NCBI GenBank assembly: GCA_947095945.1
Contig: CAMUQM010000035.1
Span: 1 to 14,319 of the forward strand
Reading direction: 5' to 3'
Source of the DNA: an uncultured Prevotella sp.
Lineage (GTDB): Bacteria; Bacteroidota; Bacteroidia; Bacteroidales; Bacteroidaceae
Length of the DNA: 14,319 nt
Part shown: positions 1 through 6,557 of the stretch, one piece after another
Layout of the letters: each line of letters opens with the position of its first letter
Numbering within the stretch: the first letter of the stretch is position 1
Position numbers and translations under genes: made by a program
The notes under the pieces: model-generated
Seen by the model: the letters and a program-made list of their open reading frames with translations, nothing else
The model's database searches: none
What the model was told of the DNA's origin: nothing

Positions 1-29
1 ACATTTTTACTTTTTCTTGTTTTAACATG

Positions 30-37
30 CAAAGGTA
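30..37 (-). promoter_or_regulatory. Candidate Bacteroidota -7 box for a gene off the left edge
   Basis: Read on the minus strand this is TACCTTTG followed by CATG, matching the Bacteroidota -7 consensus TAnnTTTG. No TTG or TTTG -33 element is seen 18-21 bp upstream, so support is partial. An A-rich leader follows, and an ATG on the minus strand at 2-4 would give a leader of about 20 nt, so a leftward gene may begin at the window edge. Only its first codon would be inside. Confidence 0.4.
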
Positions 38-240
38 ATCATCGGTAAATCAGTGCTTTATAAGGGTAGATTATTCCGTTTGTTAGGCAAATAAGCCTAA
101 TTGGTACATTCTTTCAAGCTGATTAATCGTCTTTTTATGCCTAATTAATCAAGCTCTATTTGCTATTTATCCCCCATCACTAAGTCTCGCATCTATTATC
201 TCCTCTTATCAATAGTATGATTTATTGTAAGGGAATTAGG

Positions 241-323
241 CCTCCGCACCATTGGTGTTTATGGTCCGCACGAATGGTGCTAAGCATTAACACCACTCGT
301 GCGGAGTATTAACATCACGGTAA
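241..323. repeat. GC-rich 22-bp-period array of CAC-n5-GTG palindromes, copy 1
   Basis: Three 11-bp near-palindromes lie at 247-257 (CACCATTGGTG), 269-279 (CACGAATGGTG) and 291-301 (CACCACTCGTG). They start exactly 22 bp apart, and a decayed fourth unit is in phase at 313. The 11-bp linkers share words such as CTAAG, ATTAA and CTCCG/CGGAG. The outer arms 242-259 and 289-306 are inverted repeats matching at 16 of 18 positions, so the array could fold into one long stem-loop. The same architecture recurs at 9089-9148. Function unknown. Confidence 0.75.
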
Positions 324-412
324 GAAACGACAAAAAAGAGGCGTTCCTGCCGTTGAGATGATAACGAAAGACACCGATGTTGAATTACATCTATTGAGTC
401 TTAATCGCCGAT

Positions 413-2341
413 TTAAGCCTTATTCTGATCTGCCTTAATCAAAGCAAGCAATCGCTCGACCGCTTCTTCTTCAGGTATATTATGCTCAACGCATACCTGT
501 TTGCGGTAAAGACTCACCTTCTTAGGACCTGCACCCACGTATCCATAGTCTGCATCAGCCATCTCACCGGGTCCGTTTACAATACAGCCCATGATTCCTA
601 CCTTCAGTCCTTTCATGCCCTTGGTAGCTTCCTTGATGCGGGCAATCGTCGTACGGAGGTCGTAGAGCGTACGTCCACAGCCCGGACAAGAGATGTATTC
701 GGTCTTCACCATACGCAAGCGACCTGCTTGAAGAATACCGAAGGCGGTCTGCTCAACATCCTCTTGTGAGAGGTTGCCATGGTTCATCAGCCAAATACCA
801 TCGGTAAGTCCGTCCATCATGAGTGCACCCATATCTGCTGCAGCCTCTAATTGGAACTTCTCTTTAGCCGTAGTTGTCTCTGCCTGTTGGCTGTTACTGC
901 TTTCTTCCTTCTCTTCGGTAGTTGAATGCTGATACATCTGGGCGAAGATGATAGGGTTCTTTACGCCTGCTATCATCAATTGATGCGCCAATGCACGTTG
1001 GTCGCCGAGGCGGTTCTGATGGCTTGTCATACAAACCACTACCACCTCTGGATGTGTCTTCAAACATGCAAGGAACTCTTCTGAAGGTGTACCGTACTTC
1101 AAGACGAGGAACTTAACATCTGTGTTTATTGCACTGATGAAAGGCATTCCCGTCACAGGGAAGATAGGGTAGACATTCTCTAAGGACTGCTTACCACTGT
1201 TGGCAAGGTCAATATAGGCATCATAATCAAGGATATACTTCTGCTTCTTGCCCCGTTTCTCAGGCAGTTCGCCTTGTACATAGATATAGTCTGGCTTGGG
1301 TAAGTCTGGTGATGACACCTCGGCAGTAGCCTGGTCAGCCTTTCGAGTGGCAATAACAACAGGAACATTCTCGCCACCGATATTCCCTGCAGCCACTGTC
1401 TCACGTCGGTTAGGGCGGAGATAGTCAAAGCCTTCATACTGTTCAGCAGGGATGAGGAGATGTTTCTCGTGTCGACGGATATACCATGTTAGGTGTTTAG
1501 CCACTGGAATCTCGCACTCTGGTTCTTCACTCAGAGATACACGGATAGTGTCACCAAGCCCATCAGCGAGCAAAGCTCCAATACCTACGGCGCTCTTGAT
1601 ACGTCCGTCTTCACCTTCACCCGCCTCAGTAACACCAAGATGGAGTGGATACTGCATACCTTCCTTGTCCATTTCAGCTACGAGGAGTCGTACGGAACGA
1701 ACCATCACAACTGTATTAGACGACTTAATGGAGATGACAATGTCATGGAAGTCGTACTTGCGGAAGATGCGGAGGAATTCCATACAGCTTTCTACAATAC
1801 CTTCTGGCGTATCACCATAACGGTTACGAATACGGTCAGAGAGGCTACCATGGTTGACACCAATACGTACAGCAGTGTGGTTCTCCTTACATATATTGAT
1901 GAAAGGAATCAGTCTATCCTCAATCTTCTGTAGCTCTTGTGCATATTCCTCGTCGGTGTACTCTAACTTTTTGAACGTACGAGCAGGGTCAACATAGTTA
2001 CCCGGATTGATACGAACCTTCTCTGCATAGAGTGCAGCTACGTCTGCCACGTTCGCATTGAAGTGAACGTCTGCACAGAGCGGAGCCATATAATTATCTG
2101 CACGTAGTTGTGCATTGATATTCTTCAAGTTCTCAGCCTCACGCTTTCCTTGCGTTGTAAGGCGTACAAGTTCTCCTCCTGCATCAATGATACGCTTAGC
2201 TTGTGCAACACTCCCTTCGGTATCATCCGTTGAAGTCGTTGTCATTGATTGTACGCGTACAGGGTTCTCTCCACCAATGTTGAGTGCACCAACATGCGTG
2301 ACAGAGGTTTTCCTTCTTTCAAAGTTGAATAAATCTATCAT
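413..2341 (-). CDS. ispG: 4-hydroxy-3-methylbut-2-enyl diphosphate synthase, long form
   Basis: IspG (GcpE) reductively converts 2-C-methyl-erythritol 2,4-cyclodiphosphate to HMBPP in the cytosolic MEP pathway to isoprenoids, using a [4Fe-4S] cluster. The 642-residue product has the N-terminal TIM-barrel domain (from about residue 15, with NIGGENPVRVQSMTTTSTDD) and a C-terminal cluster domain. C552 and C555 of CPGC, C586 and E593 of GCIVNGPGE are the expected cluster ligands. The length fits the long three-domain form of Bacteroidota, Chlamydiae and plants, with an extra middle domain, rather than the roughly 370-residue proteobacterial form. A hydrophilic Ser/Thr/Glu/Gln-rich stretch at about 472-495 looks like a lineage-specific insertion. 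It is the last gene of the leftward block; a repeat-bearing 167-bp spacer separates it from purE. The start is the ATG in front of the conserved N-terminus; no clear ribosome binding site is visible, as is usual in this phylum. Confidence 0.97.
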   Translation of the reverse strand: MIDLFNFERRKTSVTHVGALNIGGENPVRVQSMTTTSTDDTEGSVAQAKRIIDAGGELVRLTTQGKREAENLKNINAQLRADNYMAPLCADVHFNANVADVAALYAEKVRINPGNYVDPARTFKKLEYTDEEYAQELQKIEDRLIPFINICKENHTAVRIGVNHGSLSDRIRNRYGDTPEGIVESCMEFLRIFRKYDFHDIVISIKSSNTVVMVRSVRLLVAEMDKEGMQYPLHLGVTEAGEGEDGRIKSAVGIGALLADGLGDTIRVSLSEEPECEIPVAKHLTWYIRRHEKHLLIPAEQYEGFDYLRPNRRETVAAGNIGGENVPVVIATRKADQATAEVSSPDLPKPDYIYVQGELPEKRGKKQKYILDYDAYIDLANSGKQSLENVYPIFPVTGMPFISAINTDVKFLVLKYGTPSEEFLACLKTHPEVVVVCMTSHQNRLGDQRALAHQLMIAGVKNPIIFAQMYQHSTTEEKEESSNSQQAETTTAKEKFQLEAAADMGALMMDGLTDGIWLMNHGNLSQEDVEQTAFGILQAGRLRMVKTEYISCPGCGRTLYDLRTTIARIKEATKGMKGLKVGIMGCIVNGPGEMADADYGYVGAGPKKVSLYRKQVCVEHNIPEEEAVERLLALIKADQNKA

Positions 2342-2391
2342 GTTCTATTTGGATAATGGGGTGTCTTTCAATGCCCTTTTGAGATGATGAA

Positions 2392-2507
2392 AAACCTCCC
2401 CCAAGCCCCTCCGAGAGAGGGGTTATTGTAGAGGTAATAAGTGGTAACGACCTTTACCCTAATGTTTTCCCTTCGTTACTCCTTCCTTTGAAGGGGTTAG
2501 GGACGGT
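2392..2507. repeat. MITE-like intergenic element with imperfect terminal inverted repeats
   Basis: The purE-ispG spacer is filled by about 115 bp whose ends are related in inverted orientation. The left end at 2394-2420 and the complement of the right end at 2481-2507 match at about 18 of 27 positions, both being C-rich runs followed by purines. The middle is AT-rich with no reading frame. A shorter relative occurs at about 6020-6047. I recall similar C-rich spacers as common in Bacteroidota genomes; mobility is inference. Confidence 0.55.
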
Positions 2508-2508
2508 C

Positions 2509-3015
2509 TTAGCACTTAAACTTATAATCCTTTAGCTCAGCTAACTCCTTGTTAGCCTTCTCTATCTTCTTTCCTAATGAAGCCTTCCAGTTGTCAATCT
2601 TCTTTGCAATAGCCTCATCACCGAGTGCTATCATCTCAGCTGCAAGGATGGCAGCATTCTGTGCTCCATTGACGCCAACAGTAGCAACTGGAATGCCGGG
2701 AGGCATCTGAACGATAGAAAGTAAGGCATCAAGTCCGTCGAGCATACCCTTGATAGGCACGCCAATGACTGGAAGTGGTGTAGAGGCAGCGATAACTCCG
2801 GGTAGAGCAGCAGCCATACCAGCAGCAGCAATGATTACCTTCACGCCACGACCTTTTGCTTCCTTAGCAAAAGTCTCTACTGCATCAGGTGTACGATGAG
2901 CTGAAAGTGCATTCACTTCAAAAGGAATCTCTTGCTCTTCCAACCACTTACAAGCTTTTTCCATTACGGGTAAATCGCTTGTTGAACCCATGATAATACT
3001 AACTAATGGCTTCAT
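2509..3015 (-). CDS. purE: N5-carboxyaminoimidazole ribonucleotide mutase
   Basis: PurE moves the carboxylate of N5-CAIR to carbon 4, giving CAIR, in cytosolic de novo purine synthesis. The product is 168 residues, the usual length for class I PurE. The phosphate-binding GSTSDLPVM loop starts at residue 10, the catalytic histidine is H40 in SAHRTPD, and the glycine- and alanine-rich AAAGMAAALPGVIAA segment and PVIGVPI follow at about 64-90. Near the C-terminal half is the substrate-binding MPPGIPVATVGVNGAQNAAILA segment region. A class I mutase normally works with PurK, which is not in this window. The gene sits in the leftward block between the PAP2-type gene and ispG. No TAnnTTTG box was found in the 128-bp spacer upstream, so it may be read through from rpoN, or use a promoter I cannot recognise. 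Confidence 0.97.
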   Translation of the reverse strand: MKPLVSIIMGSTSDLPVMEKACKWLEEQEIPFEVNALSAHRTPDAVETFAKEAKGRGVKVIIAAAGMAAALPGVIAASTPLPVIGVPIKGMLDGLDALLSIVQMPPGIPVATVGVNGAQNAAILAAEMIALGDEAIAKKIDNWKASLGKKIEKANKELAELKDYKFKC

Positions 3016-3143
3016 ATTCTTAATGTATTAAGTGTATATTCTTTATTTATTTTGTAAATGTATATTATGAAGACAGATATTATTTTCTGTCAGTTTGCTG
3101 TTTATTCTTTTCTACTCAGTTGTCTTACCGATTCCTATTCATT

Positions 3144-3761
3144 TTATACAAGGATAATTGTAATGAATGAACAGACGACACCTAAGAAGAACCCTGATGT
3201 CACCTGTTCTAATGAATGTTGTCTAAGAATCATTCTACTGCTGCCTACCATACCCGAAACGATGAGCGTAAGACAAAGCCACCACATCGGATTGAAGTTG
3301 AATAGCAGCGAAAAGGCAAGCAGAGAACCCGTCACACCACCGATAGCTGCCGTATGCGTTGATATCTTCCACCACACGTTGATGATAGCACATAGAATCT
3401 GTATCACCAATGCCACCATAAGGATTGATGTTAGCATGTGAGGCAGGTGCAGGATATTCATGATATAGAAGCACGTGAAGTAGCAAAGAATAGAAATAAC
3501 GTATGGAACCATTCTTCGCTCTCGCTGCCCTAATTGAATCAGTGTCCAGCCGTGGTATTGACGGTAAAGGTGAATGAGTAAGGTTGGGATAAGGACCGTA
3601 AAAGCGTAAACCAAAAAGACATAAGACAGTTTCGCCTGCCATGGGAACATACTAAGATAGCTAAAAGTGAAGATAGCTAATATGCCCACAACAGGTAAGT
3701 AGAATGGTGTGAGTATCATACTCACGACCCTTGCTGTTAATATAATGTTCTTTTCGTTCAT
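3144..3761 (-). CDS. Divergent PAP2-superfamily membrane protein
   Basis: This is a 205-residue integral membrane protein with about six hydrophobic segments (roughly 13-35, 44-64, 86-104, 108-128, 142-168 and 188-204). The PAP2 phosphatase signature is partly kept. A basic RERRMVP stretch at 80-86 stands for the first motif. ISTH at 133-136 stands for PSGH. SR at 175-176 with H182 fits SRx5H. The aspartate expected four residues after that histidine is Q186. PAP2 enzymes remove phosphate from lipids such as undecaprenyl diphosphate or phosphatidate at the membrane; the substrate here cannot be told, and the missing aspartate leaves activity uncertain. The gene lies 40 bp after rpoN and is probably cotranscribed with it. 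The spacer between them contains a small CACCCATC-type direct repeat. Family placement is fairly secure, exact function is not. Confidence 0.75.
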   Translation of the reverse strand: MNEKNIILTARVVSMILTPFYLPVVGILAIFTFSYLSMFPWQAKLSYVFLVYAFTVLIPTLLIHLYRQYHGWTLIQLGQRERRMVPYVISILCYFTCFYIMNILHLPHMLTSILMVALVIQILCAIINVWWKISTHTAAIGGVTGSLLAFSLLFNFNPMWWLCLTLIVSGMVGSSRMILRQHSLEQVTSGFFLGVVCSFITIILV

Positions 3762-3801
3762 ACTTTAACACCTAACATTCACCACCCATCACCCATCAAC
3801 A

Positions 3802-5316
3802 TCACTCCTTTCTCAGTCTTGCCACAGGCAATCCGAGTTGTTCGCGGTACTTGGCAACGGTGCGACGTGCTATTGGGAATCCTTTTTCTTTCATCACCTT
3901 TGCAAGCGCATCATCACTGAGTGGCTTACGCTTGTCTTCTTTGTCGATTACTTCCTTAAGTGCCAACTTGATTTTACGAGTAGACATTTCCTCACCATCC
4001 TCCGTTGTGTAGCTATCAGTAAAGAAGAAACGCAGTGGAAATGTACCCCAACGTGTCTGTGCATACTTGATGTTACTCACACGTGATATGGTAGAGATGT
4101 CCAAGCCTGTACGGTCGGCAATATCTTTGAGAATCATTGGTTTGAGGTCAGCCTCATCTCCATCTTGGAAGAACTTTCGCTGAATGTCAATGATAGCCTT
4201 CATCGTCACCTGTAGTGTATGGCGTCTTTGCTTTACCGCTTCGATGAAGCCTTGCGCCTTGTCTACCTTTTCTTTGGCATAAAGCAACGCCTCCTTCTCC
4301 TGTCGGTTCATACCAGCTTTGTTGTTGCGGTAGGTCTCCAGCATGTCATTAAAGGTCTGTGAGACGTGCAACTCTGGTAGGTTACCATGGTTTAAGGTGA
4401 AAGTCACCGTACCATCATCCTCCGTGTCAACGATAAAGTCGGGTGTTATCTGTTGCAGGTTACGTCCCTGTGTCTCACCCATTGACGATCCCGGCTTCGG
4501 ATTTAGCTTACGAATCTCACGTTGTAGCGCCTCTACCTGAATGTCAGACAGCGACAGTGCGTTTTGAATCTTATCCCAATGCTTCTTTTTGAAGGCATCA
4601 AAATGATGTGAAATGATGTTGTAGATGTATTTATACAGGTGGCTGTCTCTCTCCCAATCGCCATTCTCAACCTTACGGTCTATCTGCAACAAGAGACATT
4701 CTTGCAGGTCTCTTGCACCGATACCAGCTGGGTCAAAGTCCTGCAGAATCTTCAGTACCTCTTCTAATTCCTTAGTTGACGCATCAATTCCATAGTAGAT
4801 CGCTAACTCATCGCTGATACTATCGAGGTCTTTTCGCAAGAGTCCGTCATCATCTAAACTACCGATAAGATACTCCAAGATACTCTTCTGCCGTTCCGTA
4901 AGCTCTCTTTCTCCCACCTGCTCATTGAGTTTATCAATGAAGGAAGTTGTGTCTCCATACACAATCTCCTCATATTCAGCATTATTTCGTTGCTGTCTTG
5001 AATCGTATGTAGGAAGATCATCATCCGAACGCATACGCTCTAATGCCGAGTCGAGCGCATCTTGTCGTTCTTCTCGTTCCTGAAGTGTGTCGAAATCATC
5101 GTCTTCTGAATGCTCTACAGTATCGTTGTCGTCAATGCTATCAGTCTCCTCCCCTCCTGCTTCTAAGGCAGGATTATCATCGAGTTCAGCATTAACACTT
5201 TCCTCTAATTCTGTCAGTGGCATCTCCAACAACTTTACTTGCAGCATCTGCTGTTGTGAGAGACGCTGCACCTGTTGTTGTTTCTGGGTCTGAATTTGTA
5301 CTTGTTCCTGTGCCAT
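3802..5316 (-). CDS. rpoN: RNA polymerase sigma-54 factor
   Basis: RpoN directs core RNA polymerase to -24/-12 promoters, which open only with an ATP-driven enhancer-binding activator. The 504-residue product shows all regions in order. Region I is glutamine- and leucine-rich (residues 1-52, with QQQMLQVKLLEMPLTELEE). An acidic region II follows at about 53-95. The core-binding domain spans about 100-300. The helix-turn-helix region lies at about 391-425 (LKDIADRTGLDISTISRVS). The invariant RpoN box ARRTVAKYRE is at 483-492, near the C-terminus. Length is normal for the family. The start codon is fixed by the typical MAQEQVQIQTQ beginning and by a promoter just upstream (5337-5365). The gene follows the 215-residue unknown gene by 45 bp and precedes the PAP2-type gene by 40 bp. 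No activator gene is present in the window, so its regulon cannot be inferred here. Confidence 0.98.
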   Translation of the reverse strand: MAQEQVQIQTQKQQQVQRLSQQQMLQVKLLEMPLTELEESVNAELDDNPALEAGGEETDSIDDNDTVEHSEDDDFDTLQEREERQDALDSALERMRSDDDLPTYDSRQQRNNAEYEEIVYGDTTSFIDKLNEQVGERELTERQKSILEYLIGSLDDDGLLRKDLDSISDELAIYYGIDASTKELEEVLKILQDFDPAGIGARDLQECLLLQIDRKVENGDWERDSHLYKYIYNIISHHFDAFKKKHWDKIQNALSLSDIQVEALQREIRKLNPKPGSSMGETQGRNLQQITPDFIVDTEDDGTVTFTLNHGNLPELHVSQTFNDMLETYRNNKAGMNRQEKEALLYAKEKVDKAQGFIEAVKQRRHTLQVTMKAIIDIQRKFFQDGDEADLKPMILKDIADRTGLDISTISRVSNIKYAQTRWGTFPLRFFFTDSYTTEDGEEMSTRKIKLALKEVIDKEDKRKPLSDDALAKVMKEKGFPIARRTVAKYREQLGLPVARLRKE

Positions 5317-5336
5317 TGTTTACCTGAATTGTGCTA

Positions 5337-5365
5337 CAAAAGTACTAAAAAACAAGTATAATCAA
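5337..5365 (-). promoter_or_regulatory. Candidate rpoN promoter
   Basis: On the minus strand a -7 box TACTTTTG (5337-5344) fits TAnnTTTG. A TTG at 5363-5365 lies 18 bp upstream, slightly shorter than the usual 19-21 bp. Transcription would start near 5330, giving a leader of about 15 nt. The -33 element overlaps the stop codon of the upstream gene, so rpoN could be expressed apart from that gene. Confidence 0.5.
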
Positions 5366-6009
5366 GTGAAATATTCCTTTAATTGTGCTGCCAAGGCAGA
5401 AAGTTTCTCTGGGTTATCATTTCCATAGTGGTTCCACACCTCTTGACAGGGCATTAATAAGGGCGATATCAGAAGGTCGTCACGGTTCAGATAGGGGTCG
5501 CAGAATTGGAACACATCCATCACCTCCACAACCATTTGTGGCTTTATCTTCATCAACTTAGCAAGGTCTATCACCTCTGGAGTCTCCGCTACCATCGTAA
5601 TTGGCGTGAGGCGGAAATAGAGGTCGAGAATCATGATGAGCATAAAAGGCTTTAGCTCCGGAAAACCCTCCACTGGAAGAAAGTCATGCTCAAAGGTTTC
5701 GCGCACCTTTACACCATTGTAGAACTCTCTCGGTTGACCAAATCCCTTCATCGAACGTAGTTTCTTTACGTCCTTGTTCAGCTTCCTTGTGTTCTCTCCG
5801 TACGTCTCCCAAATCAGTTTAATGATAGGCGTGTCACGATGGCGCAGCTTAAAAAGCTGTTCATAGAGGTTCTTTGGCGGTATGTGTAGTTCCAAACTGA
5901 GGTCTACCAATGCACGTGAATACATCGGTTTCATTCCCTCTGGCTTTTTTAGGTAAAGCTGTAGGAGTAGCAGCCAGTAGTCGTCAGACCATAAAGGATG
6001 TGTTGCCAT
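5362..6009 (-). CDS. Conserved-looking protein of unknown function with internal duplication, beside rpoN
   Basis: I do not assign this 215-residue protein to a named family, though the sequence resembles a hypothetical protein I recall from Bacteroidota. No signal peptide or membrane segment is convincing, so it is probably cytosolic. It contains two related modules at a fixed offset of 112 residues: Y19/Y131, D36/D148, L37/L149, I43/I155, P45/P157, E50/E162 and D59/D171 match without gaps. Each module ends in a WxxYG motif (W67-G71 and W192-G196). Each core (about 35-56 and 147-169) has a helix-turn-helix-like pattern, DLxxxLxIxPxxxxxE, but DNA binding is inference only. A longer frame runs to 6048, but its 13 extra codons lie in a C-rich intergenic repeat, so I chose the ATG at 6009 giving MATHPLWSDDYW. 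It has a good promoter and heads the rpoN gene block. Confidence 0.8.
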   Translation of the reverse strand: MATHPLWSDDYWLLLLQLYLKKPEGMKPMYSRALVDLSLELHIPPKNLYEQLFKLRHRDTPIIKLIWETYGENTRKLNKDVKKLRSMKGFGQPREFYNGVKVRETFEHDFLPVEGFPELKPFMLIMILDLYFRLTPITMVAETPEVIDLAKLMKIKPQMVVEVMDVFQFCDPYLNRDDLLISPLLMPCQEVWNHYGNDNPEKLSALAAQLKEYFT

Positions 6010-6019
6010 AATCGTAAAT

Positions 6020-6047
6020 TCCCATCCCCTACCCCTCTCTTTCTTCA
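6020..6047. repeat. Short C-rich repeat relative upstream of the 215-residue gene
   Basis: The stretch CCCATCCCCTACCCCTCTCT followed by TTCTTC resembles the ends of the MITE-like element at 2392-2507. It lies in the untranslated leader of the 215-residue gene and accounts for the spurious basic N-terminal extension of the longer frame. Only one end-like copy is seen, not a full element. Confidence 0.4.
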
Positions 6048-6098
6048 AAGATTAAAAGTGAAAAACTTAGGTGTAGGAGTGTATCTGTTTGTCTTTCG

Positions 6099-6130
6099 CA
6101 AAGATACTCCTTTTTATTATAATGGCAAAA
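6099..6130 (-). promoter_or_regulatory. Promoter of the 215-residue gene and rpoN block
   Basis: On the minus strand a -33 TTTTG (6126-6130) is followed after exactly 19 bp by a -7 TATCTTTG (6099-6106), matching the Bacteroidota housekeeping consensus TTTG-N19-TAnnTTTG. The start of transcription should lie near 6092, giving a leader of about 80 nt before the ATG at 6009. Confidence 0.75.
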
Positions 6131-6145
6131 GAAAGTGACAGAAAG

Positions 6146-6180
6146 TTAACGAGTTAACGGGTTTACGAGTTGACAAGTTG
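6146..6180. repeat. Degenerate 8-bp tandem repeat
   Basis: Four consecutive 8-mers, TTAACGAG, TTAACGGG, TTTACGAG and TTGACAAG, are followed by a partial TTG. The first two differ at one position, and later units drift at two or three. It lies just upstream of the promoter of the 215-residue gene. I recall similar GAGTTAAC-type strings in other Bacteroidota spacers. No function is evident. Confidence 0.7.
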
Positions 6181-6320
6181 TTTGTGGCATATAAATAGGC
6201 TCGAGTGTATTTGTTTATACGCATAAATACGTTCTTAGTAGGGCATAAAACAGGAATGTTAAGCTACTGTTTTATTTACAAATTTCCCTCTTAGATGAAT
6301 CATTAAACTACGGTTTCTAA

Positions 6321-6406
6321 ATTATTTTCATGAAGAAAAATATTTTTCTTCACGTAAAAAAATATTTCTTTTCACGTAAATAAATATTTTTCTTCATGAA
6401 AATAAT
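6321..6406. repeat. AT-rich 22-bp-period array with 25-bp perfect inverted ends
   Basis: Cores CATGA (6329), CACGT (6351), CACGT (6373) and CATGA (6395) start exactly 22 bp apart. Each pair is separated by a 17-bp linker containing the palindrome AAATATTT or a close relative. The first 25 bases (6321-6345) are the perfect reverse complement of the last 25 (6382-6406), giving a very stable stem with a 36-nt loop. A second array of the same family, starting with the same ATTATTTTCATGAA, begins downstream of rdgB. It lies 150 bp beyond the 3' end of the receptor gene. Function unknown. Confidence 0.85.
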
Positions 6407-6557
6407 TCGCTTTTGATAAGTAGCTTGACTCTCAAAAAAGGGTTTATCTAATGATTTTCTATGCTAAAATGGGTGATTAAAAACCATTCTTTGGACTTAA
6501 ATTTACGACGTTCGCTAAGCCACATAACGCATATTATGCAGTCCTGACTCTCTGTTT

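Larger units (their letters stand above)
1..412. other. Gene-free spacer left of ispG
   Basis: No convincing coding sequence on either strand. It holds a leftward promoter-like box near its left end (30-37), a stretch of AT-rich sequence with no recognised content (about 60-240), and a 22-bp-period palindromic array (241-323). It must also hold the 3' end of the ispG transcript. No clean stem plus T-run terminator was found; the large inverted repeat at 242-306 is the best candidate for stopping transcripts. Confidence 0.6.
6010..6557. other. Gene-free spacer between the receptor gene and the rpoN block
   Basis: No coding sequence is supported. From left to right it holds a short C-rich repeat relative (about 6020-6047), the promoter of the 215-residue gene (6099-6130), an 8-bp degenerate tandem repeat (6146-6180), AT-rich sequence, a 22-bp-period AT-rich array with long inverted ends (6321-6406), and a small palindrome GCATATTATGC (6529-6539). 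No classical stem plus T-run terminator for the receptor gene was found; the array could serve that role. Confidence 0.65.

Noticed and set aside
242..306. Integration or attachment site suggested by the inverted repeat
   Set aside because: No integrase, transposase or target duplication is nearby, and the second copy has a different arrangement of the same units.
1452..1933. Two overlapping plus-strand frames inside ispG
   Set aside because: Antisense shadows of ispG, whose minus-strand translation is a complete conserved enzyme.
3073..3092. GACAGA/TCTGTC stem in the spacer between the PAP2-type gene and purE
   Set aside because: Only six pairs, no T-run, and no supporting promoter or conserved context; too weak to annotate.
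3058..3441. 127-codon plus-strand frame opposite the PAP2-type gene
   Set aside because: Most of it is antisense to a gene with clear family motifs and membrane segments; its own translation shows no coherent domain.
6321..6406. CRISPR array reading of the 22-bp-period repeats
   Set aside because: The units are shorter than CRISPR repeats, the linkers are themselves repeated rather than unique spacers, and no cas gene is present.
6529..6539. Palindrome GCATATTATGC downstream of the receptor gene
   Set aside because: Eleven bases with a one-base centre cannot form a stable hairpin, and there is no T-run; likely chance in AT-rich DNA.
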